NCBI RefSeq assembly: GCF_036850765.1
Contig: NC_089495.1
Location: 65,014,410 to 65,078,409 of the forward strand
DNA: 64,000 nt
Source: Saccopteryx bilineata
Lineage: Eukaryota; Chordata; Mammalia; Chiroptera; Emballonuridae
Direction of reading: 5' to 3'
The notes beneath the pieces were generated by a model. It saw only the letters and a list, made by a program, of their open reading frames with translations, was not told the DNA's origin and did not search any database. The position numbers and the translations under genes were made by a program. This document shows positions 32,826-45,127 of this stretch, piece by piece; position 1 is the first letter of the stretch; the number at the start of each line of letters is the position of its first letter.

Positions 32826-33466
32826 GGATCCTTGGGTTACAACACAGTTCCGTTCCTACAATGGTGACATAACCCAAATTTTGGTGTAAGTCAAAACACA
32901 ACAAAGCCTGAGTCACTTACCTATCTTAACGTAGTTGTAAAATCATAATCTAGAACATAAAATCATAACTAAGTCACAGAAAAAGGAAAAGGACATTTAC
33001 TGTACTATAGAGTGTACTGTAATAACACAAAAAATGAGTGTAAAAAAGAAGTCCTTACCTTTATTCCTGTGGTTGGCTTGAACACAGGAAGGGGCATTGC
33101 AAAGAGGGAGAGAGTGACCTATTGGGAGGAGGAAACTGGAGAGGCAGGAGAACCTGCAGAATGTTCTAAAGAATCAGGATTGCCTAAGGAATATGCAGAA
33201 GATGCTGGAGATAATTCTACCTGTACTATAGGTGTTTCATCTTGAGAAGAAGCTGAAGTAGAGGATACAGACTCTGTTGCAGGCCTTTTACCTTTTGAAA
33301 TAATTGTTTCAGGCTAGTCTAAAGTAGTTTGCACACATAGCCTGTTAAGTACAACACTAATGGCATAAGCTAAAACATGTCTCAATTTTTTAAAGTTTTT
33401 ATAGGAGTGAACACTGTGAACTTAAAATGTTGTATATCAAGGCTGTTGTAACCTGAGGACTCCCTG
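32826..33466 (-). mobile_element. Tigger/pogo-like non-autonomous element, copy 2
   Basis: Termini GGATCCTTGGGTTACAACAC and, inverted, GTTGTAACCTGAGGACTCC. The interior parallels the copy at 21639: GTAAAATCATAATCTAGAAC, AGGAAGGGGCATTGCAAAG, GAGAGTGACCTATTGGGAGG and ACTATAGGTGTTTCATCTTG. It has neither hAT insertion and a much larger internal deletion, so it works as an empty-site control for 21758-22113. Confidence 0.85.
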
Positions 33467-33838
33467 TGTATAGACTGTTTGCACAAAAATATACAGAAAT
33501 GATATAGAATTATCTCTTATGTTTATAATAGAAGAAAGTATTTATTATTAATATTGAAACATTTAAGGGCCTGACACTATAATATATTTTTTAGAACATG
33601 TGGATCTCTCCAAGAGTTAATATTGGCCAAAATCTCTGAACACTCAAGATCAGCACAAAGTAGAAGTAAATGAAAGATTAATTAAACCAGCTTAAACCAA
33701 TAATATCTAATACTTCCTGAGTTGCTGATATATATTGAAGGGATTCATGTTTAGGTTTATTCAGTTCAGAGTTTTAAGAAATACTGAGGACCACTGATGT
33801 CATGCTGATCAAATATTTATATAAAATTCTGAAACTTT
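33467..33838. other. Spacer, nothing recognised
   Basis: AT-rich with no supported feature. Confidence 0.5.
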
Positions 33839-34198
33839 TTAAAAAATATAAAGTGAGAGGCAGGGAGGCAGAGAGATAGACTTCTGCATACACCCTGATC
33901 AGGATTCACCTGGAAAGCCCACTAGGGGGCGATGCTTTGCCCATCTGGGATAACTGCTCCATTGTTTGGCAATTAATCATTTTAGCACTTGAGATGAGTT
34001 CATGGAGTCTCATCAGCACCCTGGGCAACCTGCTCCAGCCCAGTCAAGCTGTAGAAGGGGAAAAGAGAGAAAGATAGAGAAGAACGAGGGGGAAGGGTGG
34101 AGAAGTAGATGGTTGCTTCTCCTGTGTATCATGGCTGAAATCAAACCTGGGACTTCCATATGCAGGGTCAATGCTCTACCGCTAAGCCACTGGCCAGG
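33839..34198 (-). mobile_element. Type 1 SINE, older copy
   Basis: On the minus strand it begins CCCTGGCCAGTGGCTTAGCG, with TGGCTTAGCGGTAGAG as A box, then GGAAGTCCCAGGTTTGATTT, the body and an A-rich tail (plus-strand T/A-rich at 33839-33850). Contains CCCACTAGGGGGCGATGC, the plus-strand form of the conserved GCATCGCCCCCTGGTGGGC block. Confidence 0.88.
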
Positions 34199-34620
34199 GA
34201 AATATTTAAAATTAGAAATAATGAGTGACAGAACTAGTATTAAGGCATTGCTCATACATATATTCACCACAGAAGACAAAACTATCTAAACCAAAGTTCA
34301 CTAGAAAATATTTACATGCTTTACTTAGCTTTACCCTCCCAATCCTGCCATTTGTCATTAATGACACTAACTGCATCTCTGTTATCTCTCTCCTTGACTA
34401 AGGTGATTTAAGCTGCTTATTCTTTGGTTTAGGAGAATTATAATCCACCTGCTCCTAAATGTATTGGTTAAGAAATATAAGGTCTTGCAATGCTCGACCT
34501 TGTTTAATTATGTTGTCTCAGTTTAACTCATTCTGCTCCTAAAGGAATTTCCCTACCTTCTTACTCTCCTGCTTCACTCCTCCATCAGAAAATTCCATCA
34601 TTTAATCTCTTGTAAGAGTG
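34199..34620. other. Spacer, nothing recognised
   Basis: No coding frame or terminal repeat supported. Confidence 0.5.
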
Positions 34621-34625
34621 ATGAG

Positions 34626-35328
34626 TGTTGGGCAGATAAAATATATTATGCTCACTTTGTTAAAGATGGTGCTGCCCACATGGAGGCCCGTCACCCAGGT
34701 GATATTAATGTGTGTTGGGGGTGGGCTGTGGGCAGGCAGGATCCTTGTAGCCTGGGGCTTGGTTTTAGGACTAAGCCTTTCCCACTCCTTTTGATGTGGG
34801 GTGGCACGATCCCATCATGCCTCAGATAAGTGACTTTGTATTAGAGACTACCCTATTTTATATATTGCATTAAAGGTTTTGATTTCTGCACTATAAAGTG
34901 GGGCAGAACAAGAGCTTGCTCCCTCTTGTTTCCTGAGATTAGCATTAGAGAGGAGAGCAGAGAGAGGCCATTTGGAGGAGGCCAGGAGAAGCAGCCAAGA
35001 TGGTGGACTGCTGAGTGAGAAGCCAGTTTGTGCAAAGTTTGTGCAGGGAGAAGGAAGGAGATGGGGAACAGAGGTGAATAAGTTTGGTGAGCTAGAAACC
35101 TTTGATTCTAGAAACTCGAATAAGTCAGTAGCTTTTTGAGCACTGAATGAGTGGATTTTGGAGCCCAGTGTGTGTTTTAATTGCCTGCCGGTTGCAAGCC
35201 AGGATTAAAGATGATGGCCCACCAGTTTTTGGCTCTGTTTTTTTTTTTTCTTTATCGACTGTCCGAATCCAATGCAAACCTGCATGGGTCAGGCGGCTGT
35301 GATGGTGGCCGTGGATACTGACTTTACA
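34626..35328 (+). mobile_element. Solo LTR, family A, with perfect TSD
   Basis: TGTTGGGCAGATAAAATATA to ACTGACTTTACA, 703 bases, flanked exactly by ATGAG (34621-34625 and 35329-35333). Internal order matches 25842 and 30190, including ACTATAAAGTGGGGCAGA and AAGATGGTGGA at about 34997-35007, where the YY1-like core has lost its CpG. Confidence 0.95.
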
Positions 35329-35333
35329 ATGAG

Positions 35334-35771
35334 GAAGGAAGGTTTGTCTTCAGTTCCCTGCTTTCTGCTGACAAGGGCCAGTGGTCTCTGCTTATGTAGG
35401 TTATTAAAATATCTCTATGCCTGATCTAAAAGAGACAAGGAAATGGGATTGGAAACAGAAACAGAGAGGCCATTGTCTGATTCTTCTGAAGTAAAGATGA
35501 GCCATAATTTCTGAAGTGTCATCATTCTGATATGAAAGTGTTATATCCCAGAGGTGATAATTTTGACAAGAAGGTTAAAAAGGCAGGGTCCAATACTGAG
35601 AAAGAAAATTATAGCAACTAAAGCTCTAATGAGAGATAACAACCAGGTGATGGAGAAAAGAACTAACTTTACAGTGTCCCAAATTAAGTTGGAGGAGGGC
35701 CTTTCTGGACAAAGGTGTTTCACCTGCCTGAGACCCCCTTGTTTATAGTACTTAATTCAAATTGGGTTTAG
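35334..35771. other. Spacer, nothing recognised
   Basis: Mixed-composition DNA between two LTRs. Small open frames on both strands at 35541-35748 have no recognisable similarity. Confidence 0.5.
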
Positions 35772-35776
35772 GAGAT

Positions 35777-36382
35777 GTATTGTCAGGAGCCTAAATCATG
35801 GCCATTCACACGCAGGTTCCCATTGGATTCAGACAGACGGTAATGAAACAATGGAGCCAAGAACTGGTGAGCCATCATCTTTATCCTAGCTTGCACCCAG
35901 TGAGCAAGAAATACACACAGTGGGAAAACACTTCCCTTTCCATTCAGGGCTCCCGAAGCCACTGACTTATGTGAGTTTCCTAGAATCAAAGATATCTACC
36001 TCACCAGCCTTATTCACCTCTGTTCCCCATCTCCTTCTCTCTGCACAAACTGGCTTTTCCTTCAGCACTCGGCCATCTTGGCTGCTTCTCCTCTCCTCCA
36101 CGTGGCTTCTCTCTGCTCTCCTCTCTAATGCTAATCTCAGGAACCGAGAAAGAATGAGCTCCCAGTCTGTCACATTTTGTAGTATAGAAATCAAAACCTT
36201 TAATCCAATATACAAACAAGGAAGTCTCTGATACAAAGTCACTTAGGGTGGGAAAGACTTAGTTTTAAAACTAAGCTTTAGGGTATAACAACACTGCCTG
36301 CTTACAGCCTATCCCCCACACCCAATGCAAACTATAAGCGAGCAAACCTACATATCATATTTACAAACTTATTTGACCAACA
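35777..36382 (-). mobile_element. Solo LTR, family B, inverted
   Basis: The plus strand runs TGTATTGTCAGGAGCC to TTTGACCAACA, the reverse complement of family B (start TGTTGGTCAAATAAGTTTGT). Flanks GGAGA and AGAGA agree at four of five positions. Includes inverted YY1-like CTCGGCCATCTTGGCTGC at about 36069. Confidence 0.88.
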
Positions 36383-36412
36383 AGAGATCAACCTAAAATC
36401 TCATCTTGAACC

Positions 36413-36632
36413 ATGAGTGGAACAAGAAATGAATGCTTCATTTCCCCTTCTCCTCTTTCTGTCTAAAAATCAATAAAAATTAAGCCCTGGTTGGATAACT
36501 GTTTGAATTGTCATTCAGGAGTATGGAGGTTCAATTCCCTAGTCAGGGCACATACAGGAGCAGCTCGATGCTCCTCTCTCTCTGTCTCTTTCTCGCTCCT
36601 GCCTCTCTCTCAACAACAAAAAAAAAATAGAG
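36413..36632 (+). mobile_element. SINE 3' fragment followed by a short SINE
   Basis: 36413-36480 is the 3' end of an old SINE (TGCTTCATTTCCCCTTCTCC, AAAATCAATAAAAATTAA). From 36483 a second one begins, GCCCTGGTTGGATAACTG, with GGTTCAATTCCCTAGTCAGG and GGCACATACAGGAGCAGC, and a tail near 36632. This repeats the pairing seen at 8375-8715. Confidence 0.7.
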
Positions 36633-36805
36633 AGAAAAAGAGGCCTATATTGCATAAACAAGCAATCAGATATGTAATAAAGAGTATACCTATGAAAACA
36701 GAAGAAATAATCAAACAATGGTTAATGATCAGAGCAAATTATAAACCAGTTTCTGTGTCTGTAAGGCTGTCACTCAAGAACACTTTTAGATGTAAGGCAC
36801 ATACC

Positions 36806-37144
36806 TTTTTTTTTTTTTTTTACAGAGAGATAGAGAGTCAGAGAGAGGAATAGATAGGAACAGACAGACAGAAATGGAGAGAGATGAGAAGCATCAATCA
36901 TCAATTTTTCATTGCAGACACCTTAGTTGTTTATTGTTTGCTTTCTCATTGGTGCCTTGACCATGGGGCCACAGCAGACCGAGTAACCAACCCCTTCTCA
37001 AGCCAGCAACCTTGGGTCCAAGCTGGCAAGCTTTTGCTCAAACCAGACGAGCCCGCACTCAAGCTGGAGACCTCAGGGTCTTGAACCTGGGTCCTCCGCA
37101 TCCCAGTCCGATGCTCTATCCACTGCGCCACCACCTGGTCACGC
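36806..37144 (-). mobile_element. Type 2 (Rhin-like) SINE with TSD
   Basis: Minus head GTGACCAGGTGGTGGCGCAG, AGGTTCAAGACCCTGAGG as B box, the middle GCTTGAG repeats and a T-run of 17 on the plus strand as tail. TSD AAGGCACATAC at about 36794-36805 and 37145-37155. Confidence 0.93.
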
Positions 37145-37155
37145 AAGGCACATAC

Positions 37156-39540
37156 TTTCTTTTGCTGGAATTAAACCAAGTATAGTGATAGTATGATACA
37201 GCCTCCTTGTCTGCAATTTGAATATCTTTGGTATGTCATCAGGTGCGTGGGTAAATTCTGTACAGCATACATTGAGAACTGGGAGGATCAGATTTCCAAT
37301 TTAGAAATAAACATTCTACTTTTAAAGTAGATGCTGAAAAATATCTATGTGTTTAAGGAGCATAAGGAGCAGCTTTAGTTTGGTCAAATAACATTTGCTG
37401 GTTTAGACTTGGTGTCAGAAGCAGAAATAAAATAAAATTAAATGTACTTAATTTATAGTAGTAAAACATAAACAAAAAGAGTAGGCAATATTTATCCCAT
37501 TTTCCTCATTGCCCATGTAAAATCAAAAAGTTCCTGTGAAAAAATTAATCTTCTACTTCCATTTCAGTTAAGTATCTCAAGGTCATGGTACATTTGTGGA
37601 GAGATAAAGGAAGCTGGGTGAACTATCTAACATCAAAAGCCATTATATTTACCAAGAGTTTCACTGACTCAATATTTTGAAGTAAGTTTTAAAAACATAG
37701 TCAGTAATTGGGTAAAATTACTTCTCTAAAATAAAGTTTCTTCCAGGAACTAGTGTCTAATGAGGCTGTGTATACCACTACTGCCCTTTCATTAAGTACA
37801 GCACCACATTCTTTATTCCCTTTACCATACTCATATTCCTGGGAGATGTTGCTTTGTTTTGCTCAGGCAAATCTGTAATATTGGCTGTTGTTCTCATTAC
37901 TTGCACTTTGAGAAATCCTGCTCATTGATGTGTTAGACTAAGAAACACAGAAGCCATTTAATTGTATGTTACATATATAAGGAGGATAAAATGAGATCCC
38001 TTACCTTACATTAAATTAAGTAAATTTTAAGCTCCTTATTATCAACTTTTTCTACAATGGGAAAATTTGGATGCTAAATTTAATAATATTTTTCTAATAA
38101 TGTCAATTTATATAAAACATCTAAAATATAATGGACCTGCCAGAAACATCTGCTGCTATCTTAGAAAAACATTATAGGTGATTTGGGAGATATTTGGAGC
38201 TAAAATAAAAGGCTTTTTTTCCAGCCATTCAAGTCTTATAAGGCTTATTATTATCTCTTAACTATATGTGCATTTTAGATTTTTCCTTCTTCATTGGATC
38301 ACACAATCACTAAATTATGTGTGTGAATTTTATCTTAATAAAATTGTGTTCCTTTTCCCTTGCTAATTTTTGAGGAGTAATTAATCAGTCTCCTTTTCAG
38401 TCTTGGGAGGCACTAAATTACCCAGGATTCAGAGAAATTCAAGGTAAACATACAGACTCCAGATACAATTTTATCTTGATTCTTCTAACTTGTGAAACAA
38501 TAATAGGACTGTGAAGGATCTGAGTGTGGACAACAAGAAAACATGATTAAGACTCATCCAACTGTAAGCTTCTCTGATTCTAATTGCCTTTTACTTCTTT
38601 GCTGCTTTGAACCTGGCAGCCAGCTGTGTAGGGCATTGCTGGAGAGAATTTACTAATCCCTGATGCCATATATCTTTCCTCTTTTCATCTTTACTCCTTG
38701 GGGGCATTAAGGATGCTTTGGCTTTAAAAGTTGCCTTAGGCTTGATTTGAAATATTAACTGTTAGAATCTTTGTTCTAATACTGTCAGTTCTGAGTCTGT
38801 CAAAGTTCGTAGGTTAAAGCCGAAGGTCACAATCCAGTGTTAGTTACTTTAACCCTAAATAAAAATTAGAATTACTCAAGGAGCTTTAGAAACTACCTTT
38901 GACCTGGCCTCACATGCCAATGTTCTGTATTAATCAATTTCAGTTAGAGGTGGAATCTAATAAATATTAAAAGATTTCAGGTCATTTTAATGGCAACCAG
39001 GGTGAAGAAACTGCCTGATTCCTCTCTAACAGGACCTTTGGAGAACCCCCAAAGTGGGTCATCTAGAAATTGAGATGCTCTTTTAAGCGCTCTCTGTTCT
39101 GGAAACTTAATCTTAAGAAACTGAAGTCAAAAGTGGTAAATTACCACTCACTGCAATCCGTATTTGACCTGTCAAAATATTGTCATAAAATGTTAAAAAG
39201 TGGACATAATTTTAGCCTAGCTAAGCTTATGTCTATGGTTCTCTATATCTGGCTCTAGAATAACAAATATTTGATCATCAAATTAAAATACTTTCTTTTT
39301 TCCCCTGAGTTTGTATATTTAATTAACCTAAACAGTTTAGTTGTATATTTTTTTCAACATATTGTATTTCTAAATTGCCCTGTATTTTTGAAATTTAATT
39401 GAAATAATATATGACTATGCTTTACAATTAATTAAAATTTTTATATTGTTAGATATTTTGTGTCAAATGTTGCTATTATAAGTATGACAGTGATTAAGTC
39501 ATTTATAAAACTGGCTACATCAGTGATTATTTCTTTCTTT
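37156..39540. other. 2.4 kb of unassigned AT-rich DNA
   Basis: No SINE head, LTR or inverted terminus seen. The only open frame of note (39070-39258) is short with no recognisable similarity. Together with 4065-8374 this is the best candidate for unique sequence. Confidence 0.45.
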
Positions 39541-39542
39541 CT

Positions 39543-39909
39543 TTTTTTTTTTTTGTATTTTTCTGAAGTTGGAAATGGGGAGGCAGTCAGACTGAGATCC
39601 ATCCGGCATGCCCACCAGGGGGCGATGCTTTGCCCATCGGGGGCGTCGCTCTGTCTCAACCAGAGCCATTCTAACACCTGAGGCAGAGGCCACAGAGCCG
39701 TCCTCAGTGCCCGGGACAACTTTGCTCCAATGGACAGCTCCACAGCCGATCTCCTGGCTGTGGGAGGGGAAGAGAGAGACAGAGAGGAAGGAAAGGGGGA
39801 GGGATGGAGAAGCAGATGGGCGCCTCTCCTTTGTGCCCTGGCCGGGAATCGAACCTGGGACTCTTGCACGCCAGGCCGATGCTCTACCACTGAGCCAACC
39901 TGCCAGGGC
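39543..39909 (-). mobile_element. Type 1 SINE
   Basis: Minus head GCCCTGGCAGGTTGGCTCAG, AGAGTCCCAGGTTCGATTCC, body, and an A tail seen as T-run 39543-39554. Flanking TTCTTTCTT on both sides is a probable TSD. Open frames on both strands here are SINE translations. Confidence 0.92.
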
Positions 39910-39919
39910 TTCTTTCTTA

Positions 39920-41034
39920 TATACTTAAAATAAATATTATAAATACCTTAAAGTATTCCTAGAGAATCACAATGTATATTTTTGAATTGCCTTTAGAAAA
40001 ACATAAGCATTATCATTTTAGAATGCCAATTAGAAGACAAATTCAAAACAACATTTTATTTAATATTTAATTGGCCAATAGTTATTCTTGTTTGTTTGAT
40101 ATTTTCTTTGTAAACTGGTGATTTGTAATGTTTCAATTAAGTAGTGCCTATTTCTAATCTTAACTAATTAACATTTAAAGTTTTAAGTCATATAATTAAC
40201 TAGGAAACTCTGTTTTTATTAATATTTTCTGTTTTATTATTTTTTTCTGTTATTATTTTTACTGTTTTTATTAATTTTTAAGTCATATAATTAACTTGAC
40301 ATTTCTGTTTTTAATAATTTTTTGAATCACTGATCTGTTCCTGTGTGCCCTGACCAGAGATCAAGCCTGCAACCTTTGCATATTGGGCCAATGCTCTAAC
40401 AAACTGAACTATACAGCCAGGGCATAAAATTTTGTTTTCTCAACACAGCTTTTTTGTTTTATATGTCAATTCTATTGAAATTTGCTTTTGCTATTAGAGT
40501 ATTTGGAAAGCTTTTTAAAAAGTAATATAATGAGCTAAAATACCAATATGTATGTGGATGTTGATGTAGTTTATTTGTTATTATATTTATTTATCTGAAA
40601 TTTATTTTGTTGTATGGTTTTAGAAGAAGCTCTATATTAATCTCAAAACCATTTCATAAACAAAACTTTTTTCTCTCTACTGTTTTATTTATTTATTTAT
40701 TTTTAAATAAAAGAACTTTTAGGTTTATAGCATAAAACCCTAGCTAAGTTCTACCAATTTAGTTTTATAGGTGATGCAGTGAGATAAATATATTTTTACA
40801 AATTAAAAATATAGTTTTGGTTAATGTTAATATTTCATACAGCCAAAGTGTTTTCTACATTTTTTTTCTTTATGTGCATTCTAGAGATAAAACAAGAAAA
40901 TATCAGAAATATTTTATGCATACTTAAAGTCTACATATTCTCCATAGAATTTGTCCAATAGTCACAATATAAAGTAAAAGCTCTACAAGTCCACTGATAA
41001 TTTGTAAAAAAAAAAAAAACACAAAATAATTATG
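39920..41034. other. AT-rich spacer with one old SINE fragment
   Basis: Only 40330-40425 is recognisable. The rest is A/T-rich with no supported feature, including a (TTTA)n run near 40685-40703. Confidence 0.5.
40330..40425 (-). mobile_element. tRNA-derived SINE head fragment
   Basis: Minus strand GCCCTGGCTGTATAGTTCAG, GCAGGCTTGATCTCTGGTCA and GGGCACACAGGAAC. Only the first about 95 bases remain. Confidence 0.75.
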
Positions 41035-41058
41035 CCAAAGTTTCTTTTCTTTTTTTTT

Positions 41059-41300
41059 AAATAAATTTTTATTAATGGTAATGGGATGACATTAATAAAT
41101 CAGGGTACATATATTAAAACATGTCATTAAATTATGTTGCATACCCCTCGCCCAAAGTCAGATTGTCCTCCGTCACCCTCTATCTAGTTCTCTGTGCCCC
41201 TCCCCCTCCCCCTAACTCTCTCCCTCCCTCCCTCCCATGTCCTCCCTCCCCCCACCCCTGGTAACCACCACACTCTTGTCCATGTCTCTTAGTCTCGTTT
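41059..41300 (-). other. L1 3' UTR with G-rich polypurine tract and poly(A) signal
   Basis: The sense (minus) strand carries a G-rich purine tract, seen on the plus strand at about 41190-41265 as CCCCTCCCCCTCCCCC, CTCCCTCCCTCCCTCCC and CCTCCCTCCCCCCACCCC. G-runs of this kind are a known feature of L1 3' UTRs and can form quadruplexes. AATAAA on the sense strand (plus TTTATT, 41068-41073) precedes the A tail. Confidence 0.85.
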
Positions 41301-44300
41301 TTATGTTCCACCAATGTATGGAATCATGTAGTTCTTGTTTTTTTCTGATTTACTTATTTCACTCCTTATAATGTTATCAAGATCCCACCATTTTGCTGTA
41401 AATGATCTGATGTCATCATTTCTTATGGCTGAGTAGTATTCCATAGTGTATATGTCCCACATCTTCTTTATCCAGTCTTCTATTGAAGGGCTTTTTGGTT
41501 GTTTCCATGTCTTGGCCACTGTGAACAGTGCTGCAATGAACATGGGGCTACATGTGTATTTACGTATTAATGTTTCTGAGGTTTTGGGGTATATACCCAG
41601 TAGAGGGATTGCTGGGTCATAAGGTAGTTCTATTTGCAGTTTTTTGAGGAACCACCATACTTTCCTCCATAATGGTTGTACTACTTTACAGTCCCACCAA
41701 CAGTGAATGAGGGTTCCTTTTTCTCCACAGCCTCTCCAACATTTGCTATTACCCGTCTTGTTGATAATGCTAATCTAACAGGTGTGAGGTGGTATCTCAT
41801 TGTAGTTTTGATTTGCATTTCTCTAATAACTAAAGAAGATGAGCATCTTTTCATATATCTGTTGCCCATTTGTATCTCTTCCTGGGAGAAATGACTGTTC
41901 ATGTCCTCTTCCCATTTTTTTATTGGATTGTTTGTTTGTTTGTTGTTGAGTTTTATGAGTTCTTTGTAAATTTTGGATATTAGGCCCTTATCTGAGCTGT
42001 TGTTTGAAAATATCATTTCCCATTTCGTTGGCTGTTTGTTTATTTTGATATCAGTTTCTCTTGCTGAGCAAAAACTTTTAATTCTGATGTAGTCCCATTC
42101 ATTTATCTTTGCCTTCACTTCTCTTGCCATTGGAGTCAAGTTCATAAAATGTTCTTTAAAACCCAGGTCCATGATTTTAGTACCTATGTCTTCTTCTATG
42201 TACTTTATTGTTTCAGGTCTTATATTTAGGTCTTTGATCCATTTTGAATTAATTTTAGTACACGGGGACAGGCTGTAGTCGAGTTTCATTCTTTTGCATG
42301 TGGCTTTCTAGTTTTCCCAACACCATTTGTTGAAGAGGCTTTCTTTTCTCCATTGTGTGTTGTTGGCCCCTTTATCAAAGATTATTTGACCATATATATG
42401 TGGTTTTATTTCTGGGCTTTCTATTCTGTTCCATTGGTCTGAGTGTCTATTTTTCTGCCAATACCAGGCTGTTTTGATTATCGTGGCCCTATAATATAGT
42501 TTAAAGTCAGGTATTGTAATGCCCCCAGCTTCATTCTTTTTCCTTAGGATTGTTTTGGCTATTCGGGGTTTTTTATAGTTCCATATAAATCTGATGATTT
42601 TTTGTTCCATTTCTTTAAAAAATGTCATAGGTATTTTGATGGGAATTGCATTAAATTTGTATATTACTTTGGGTAATATGGCCATTTTGATTATATTTAT
42701 TCTTCCTATCCAAGAACAAGGAATATTTATCCATCTCATTGTATCTTTTTTTATTTCCCTTAACAATGCTTTGTAATTTTCATTACATAGGTCCTTTACA
42801 TTCTTTGTTATGTTTATTCCTAGGTATTTTATTTTTTTTGTTGCAATCGTGAAGGGGATTATTTTTTTGAGTTCGTTTTCTAATATTTCATTGTTGGCAT
42901 ATAGAAAGGCTATGGACTTTTGTATGTTAATTTTGTATCCTGCGACCTTACTGTATTGGTTTATTGTTTCTAATAATCTTTTTGTGGAGTCCTTCGGGTT
43001 TTCGATGTATAGGATCATATCATCAGCAAAAAGTGATACCTTTACTTCTTCTTTTCCGATATGGATGCCTTTTATTTCTTTGTCTTGTCTGATTGCTCTG
43101 GCCAGAACTTCTAGCACCACGTTAAATAAGAGTGGAGAGAGTGGACAACCCTGTCTTGTTCCTGATTTAAGGTAGAAAGTCCTCAGTTTTATGCCGTTTA
43201 ATAGGATGTTGGCTGATGGTTTATCATATATGGCCTTTATCATGTTGAGATATTTTCCTTCTATACCCATTTTGTTGAGAGTCTTAAACTTAAAATTGTG
43301 TTGTATTTTATCAAAAGCCTTTTCTGCATCTATTGATAAGATCATGTGGTTTTTGTTCTTTGTTTTGTTGATATGGTGTATTACGTTAACCGTTTTGCGT
43401 ATGTTGAACCATCCTTGAGATTCTGGGATGAATCCCACTTGATCATGATGTATTATTTTTTTAATATGTTGTTGTATTCGGTTTGCCAGTATTTTGTTTA
43501 GTATTTTAGCATCTGTATTCATTAGAGATATTGGTCTGTAGTTTTCTTTTTTTGTGCCATCCTTGCCAGGTTTTGGTATGAGGGTTATGTTGGCCTCATA
43601 AAATGTATTTGGAAGTATTGCTTCTTCTTCAATTTTTTGGAAGACTTTGAGTAGAATAGGAACCACGTCTTCTTTGAATGTTTGATAGAATTCACTAGTA
43701 TAACCGTCTGGGCCTGGACTTTTATTTTTGGGGAGGTTTTTAATAGTTTTTTCTATTTCCTCCCTGCTGATTGGTCTGTTTAGGCTTTCTGCTTCTTCAT
43801 GACTCAGTCTAGGAAGGTTGTATTGTTCTAGGAATTTATCCATTTCTTCTAGATTGTTGTATTTGGTGGCATATAATTTTTCATAGTATTCTACAATAAT
43901 TCTTTGTATATCTATGATGTCTGTGGTGATCTCTCCTCTTTCATTTTGGATTTTATTTATTTGAGTCCTGTGCCTTTTTTCCTTGGTGAGTCTTGCCAAG
44001 GGTTTGTCAATTTTGTTGATCTTTTCAAAGAACCAGCTCCTTGTTTTATTGATTTTTTCTATAGTTTTTCTGTTCTCTATTTCATTTATTTCTGCTCTGA
44101 TTTTTATTATCTCCTTTCTTCAGCTGGTTTTGGGTTGTCTTTGTTCTTCTTTTTCTAGTTCCTTAAGGTGTGAAGTTAAGTGGTTTACTTCGGCTCTCTC
44201 TTGTTTGTTCATATAGGCCTGAAGTGATATGAACTTTCCTCTTATTACTACTTTTGCTGCATCCCAGAGATTCTGATATGTCGTATTTTCATTTTCATTT

Positions 44301-45127
44301 GTCTGTATATATCTTTTGATCTCTGTGCTTATTTCTTCTTTGACCCATTCATTTTTTAGAAGTATGTTGTTTAGTTTCCACATTTTTGTGGGTTTTTCCC
44401 CCTCTTTTTTGCAGTTGAATTCTAGTTTCAAGGCTTTATGATCAGAAAATATGCTTGGTACAATTTCAATTTTTCTAAATTTGCTGATATTGTCTTTGTG
44501 GCCCAACATATGGTCAATTCTTGAGAATGTTCCATGTGCACTAGAGAAAAATGTGTACTCTGTCGCTTTGGGATGAAGTGTCCTGTAGATGTCTATCATA
44601 TCCAGGTGTTCTAGTATTTTGTTTAAGGCCACTATATCTTTATTGATTCTGTGTTTGGATGACCGATCTAGCGCCGTCAGCGGTGTATTGAGGTCTCCAA
44701 GTATGATTGTATTTTTGTTAGTTTTTGTTTTAAGGTCAATAAGTAGCTGTCTTATATATTTTGGTGCTCCTTGGTTTGGTGCATATATATTAAGGATTGT
44801 TATGTCTTCTTGATTCAGCTTCCCCTTAATCATTATGAAATGACCATTTCTGTCTCTGAGTACTTTTTCTGTCTTGTAGTCAGCATTATTAGATATGAGT
44901 ATAGCTACACCTGCTTTTTTTTGGGTGTTGTTTGCTTGGAGTATTGTTTTCCAGCCTTTCACTTTGAATTTGTTTTTATCCTTGTTGCTTAGATGTGTTT
45001 CTTGTAGGCAGCATATAGTTGGATTTTCTTTTTTAATCCATTCTGCTACTCTGTGTCTTTTTATTGGTAAGTTTAATCCATTTACATTTAGTGTAATTAT
45101 TGACACTTGTGGGTTCCCTACTGCCAT
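41301..45127 (-). pseudogene. L1-ORF2: L1 ORF2 protein (endonuclease-reverse transcriptase), three disabling lesions
   Basis: Encodes an apurinic-type endonuclease, then reverse transcriptase, then a Cys-rich tail. Endonuclease residues N14, E43, D145, N147, D205 and H230 are present at the same residue numbers I recall for human ORF2p. The RT motif FADD is at 43030-43019, residues 700-703, including the catalytic D702. Lesions: TGA at codon 336 (44122-44120), consistent with a CGA-to-TGA CpG change; TAG at codon 940 (42310-42308), consistent with TGG-to-TAG; and a one-base loss near 41776. Past it the shifted frame carries the CWRGCG...HCWWDC zinc-like tail and runs open to the stop at 41301. 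The span is 3,827 bases, one short of 1,276 codons, exactly what one deleted base predicts. Confidence 0.95.

Noticed and set aside
25842..35328. Family A LTRs at 25842, 30190 and 34626 lie about 4.4 kb apart, suggesting a tandem provirus or segmental duplication
   Set aside because: Two copies have their own exact and different TSDs (AACAT, ATGAG), and the flanking sequences differ. The even spacing is coincidence.
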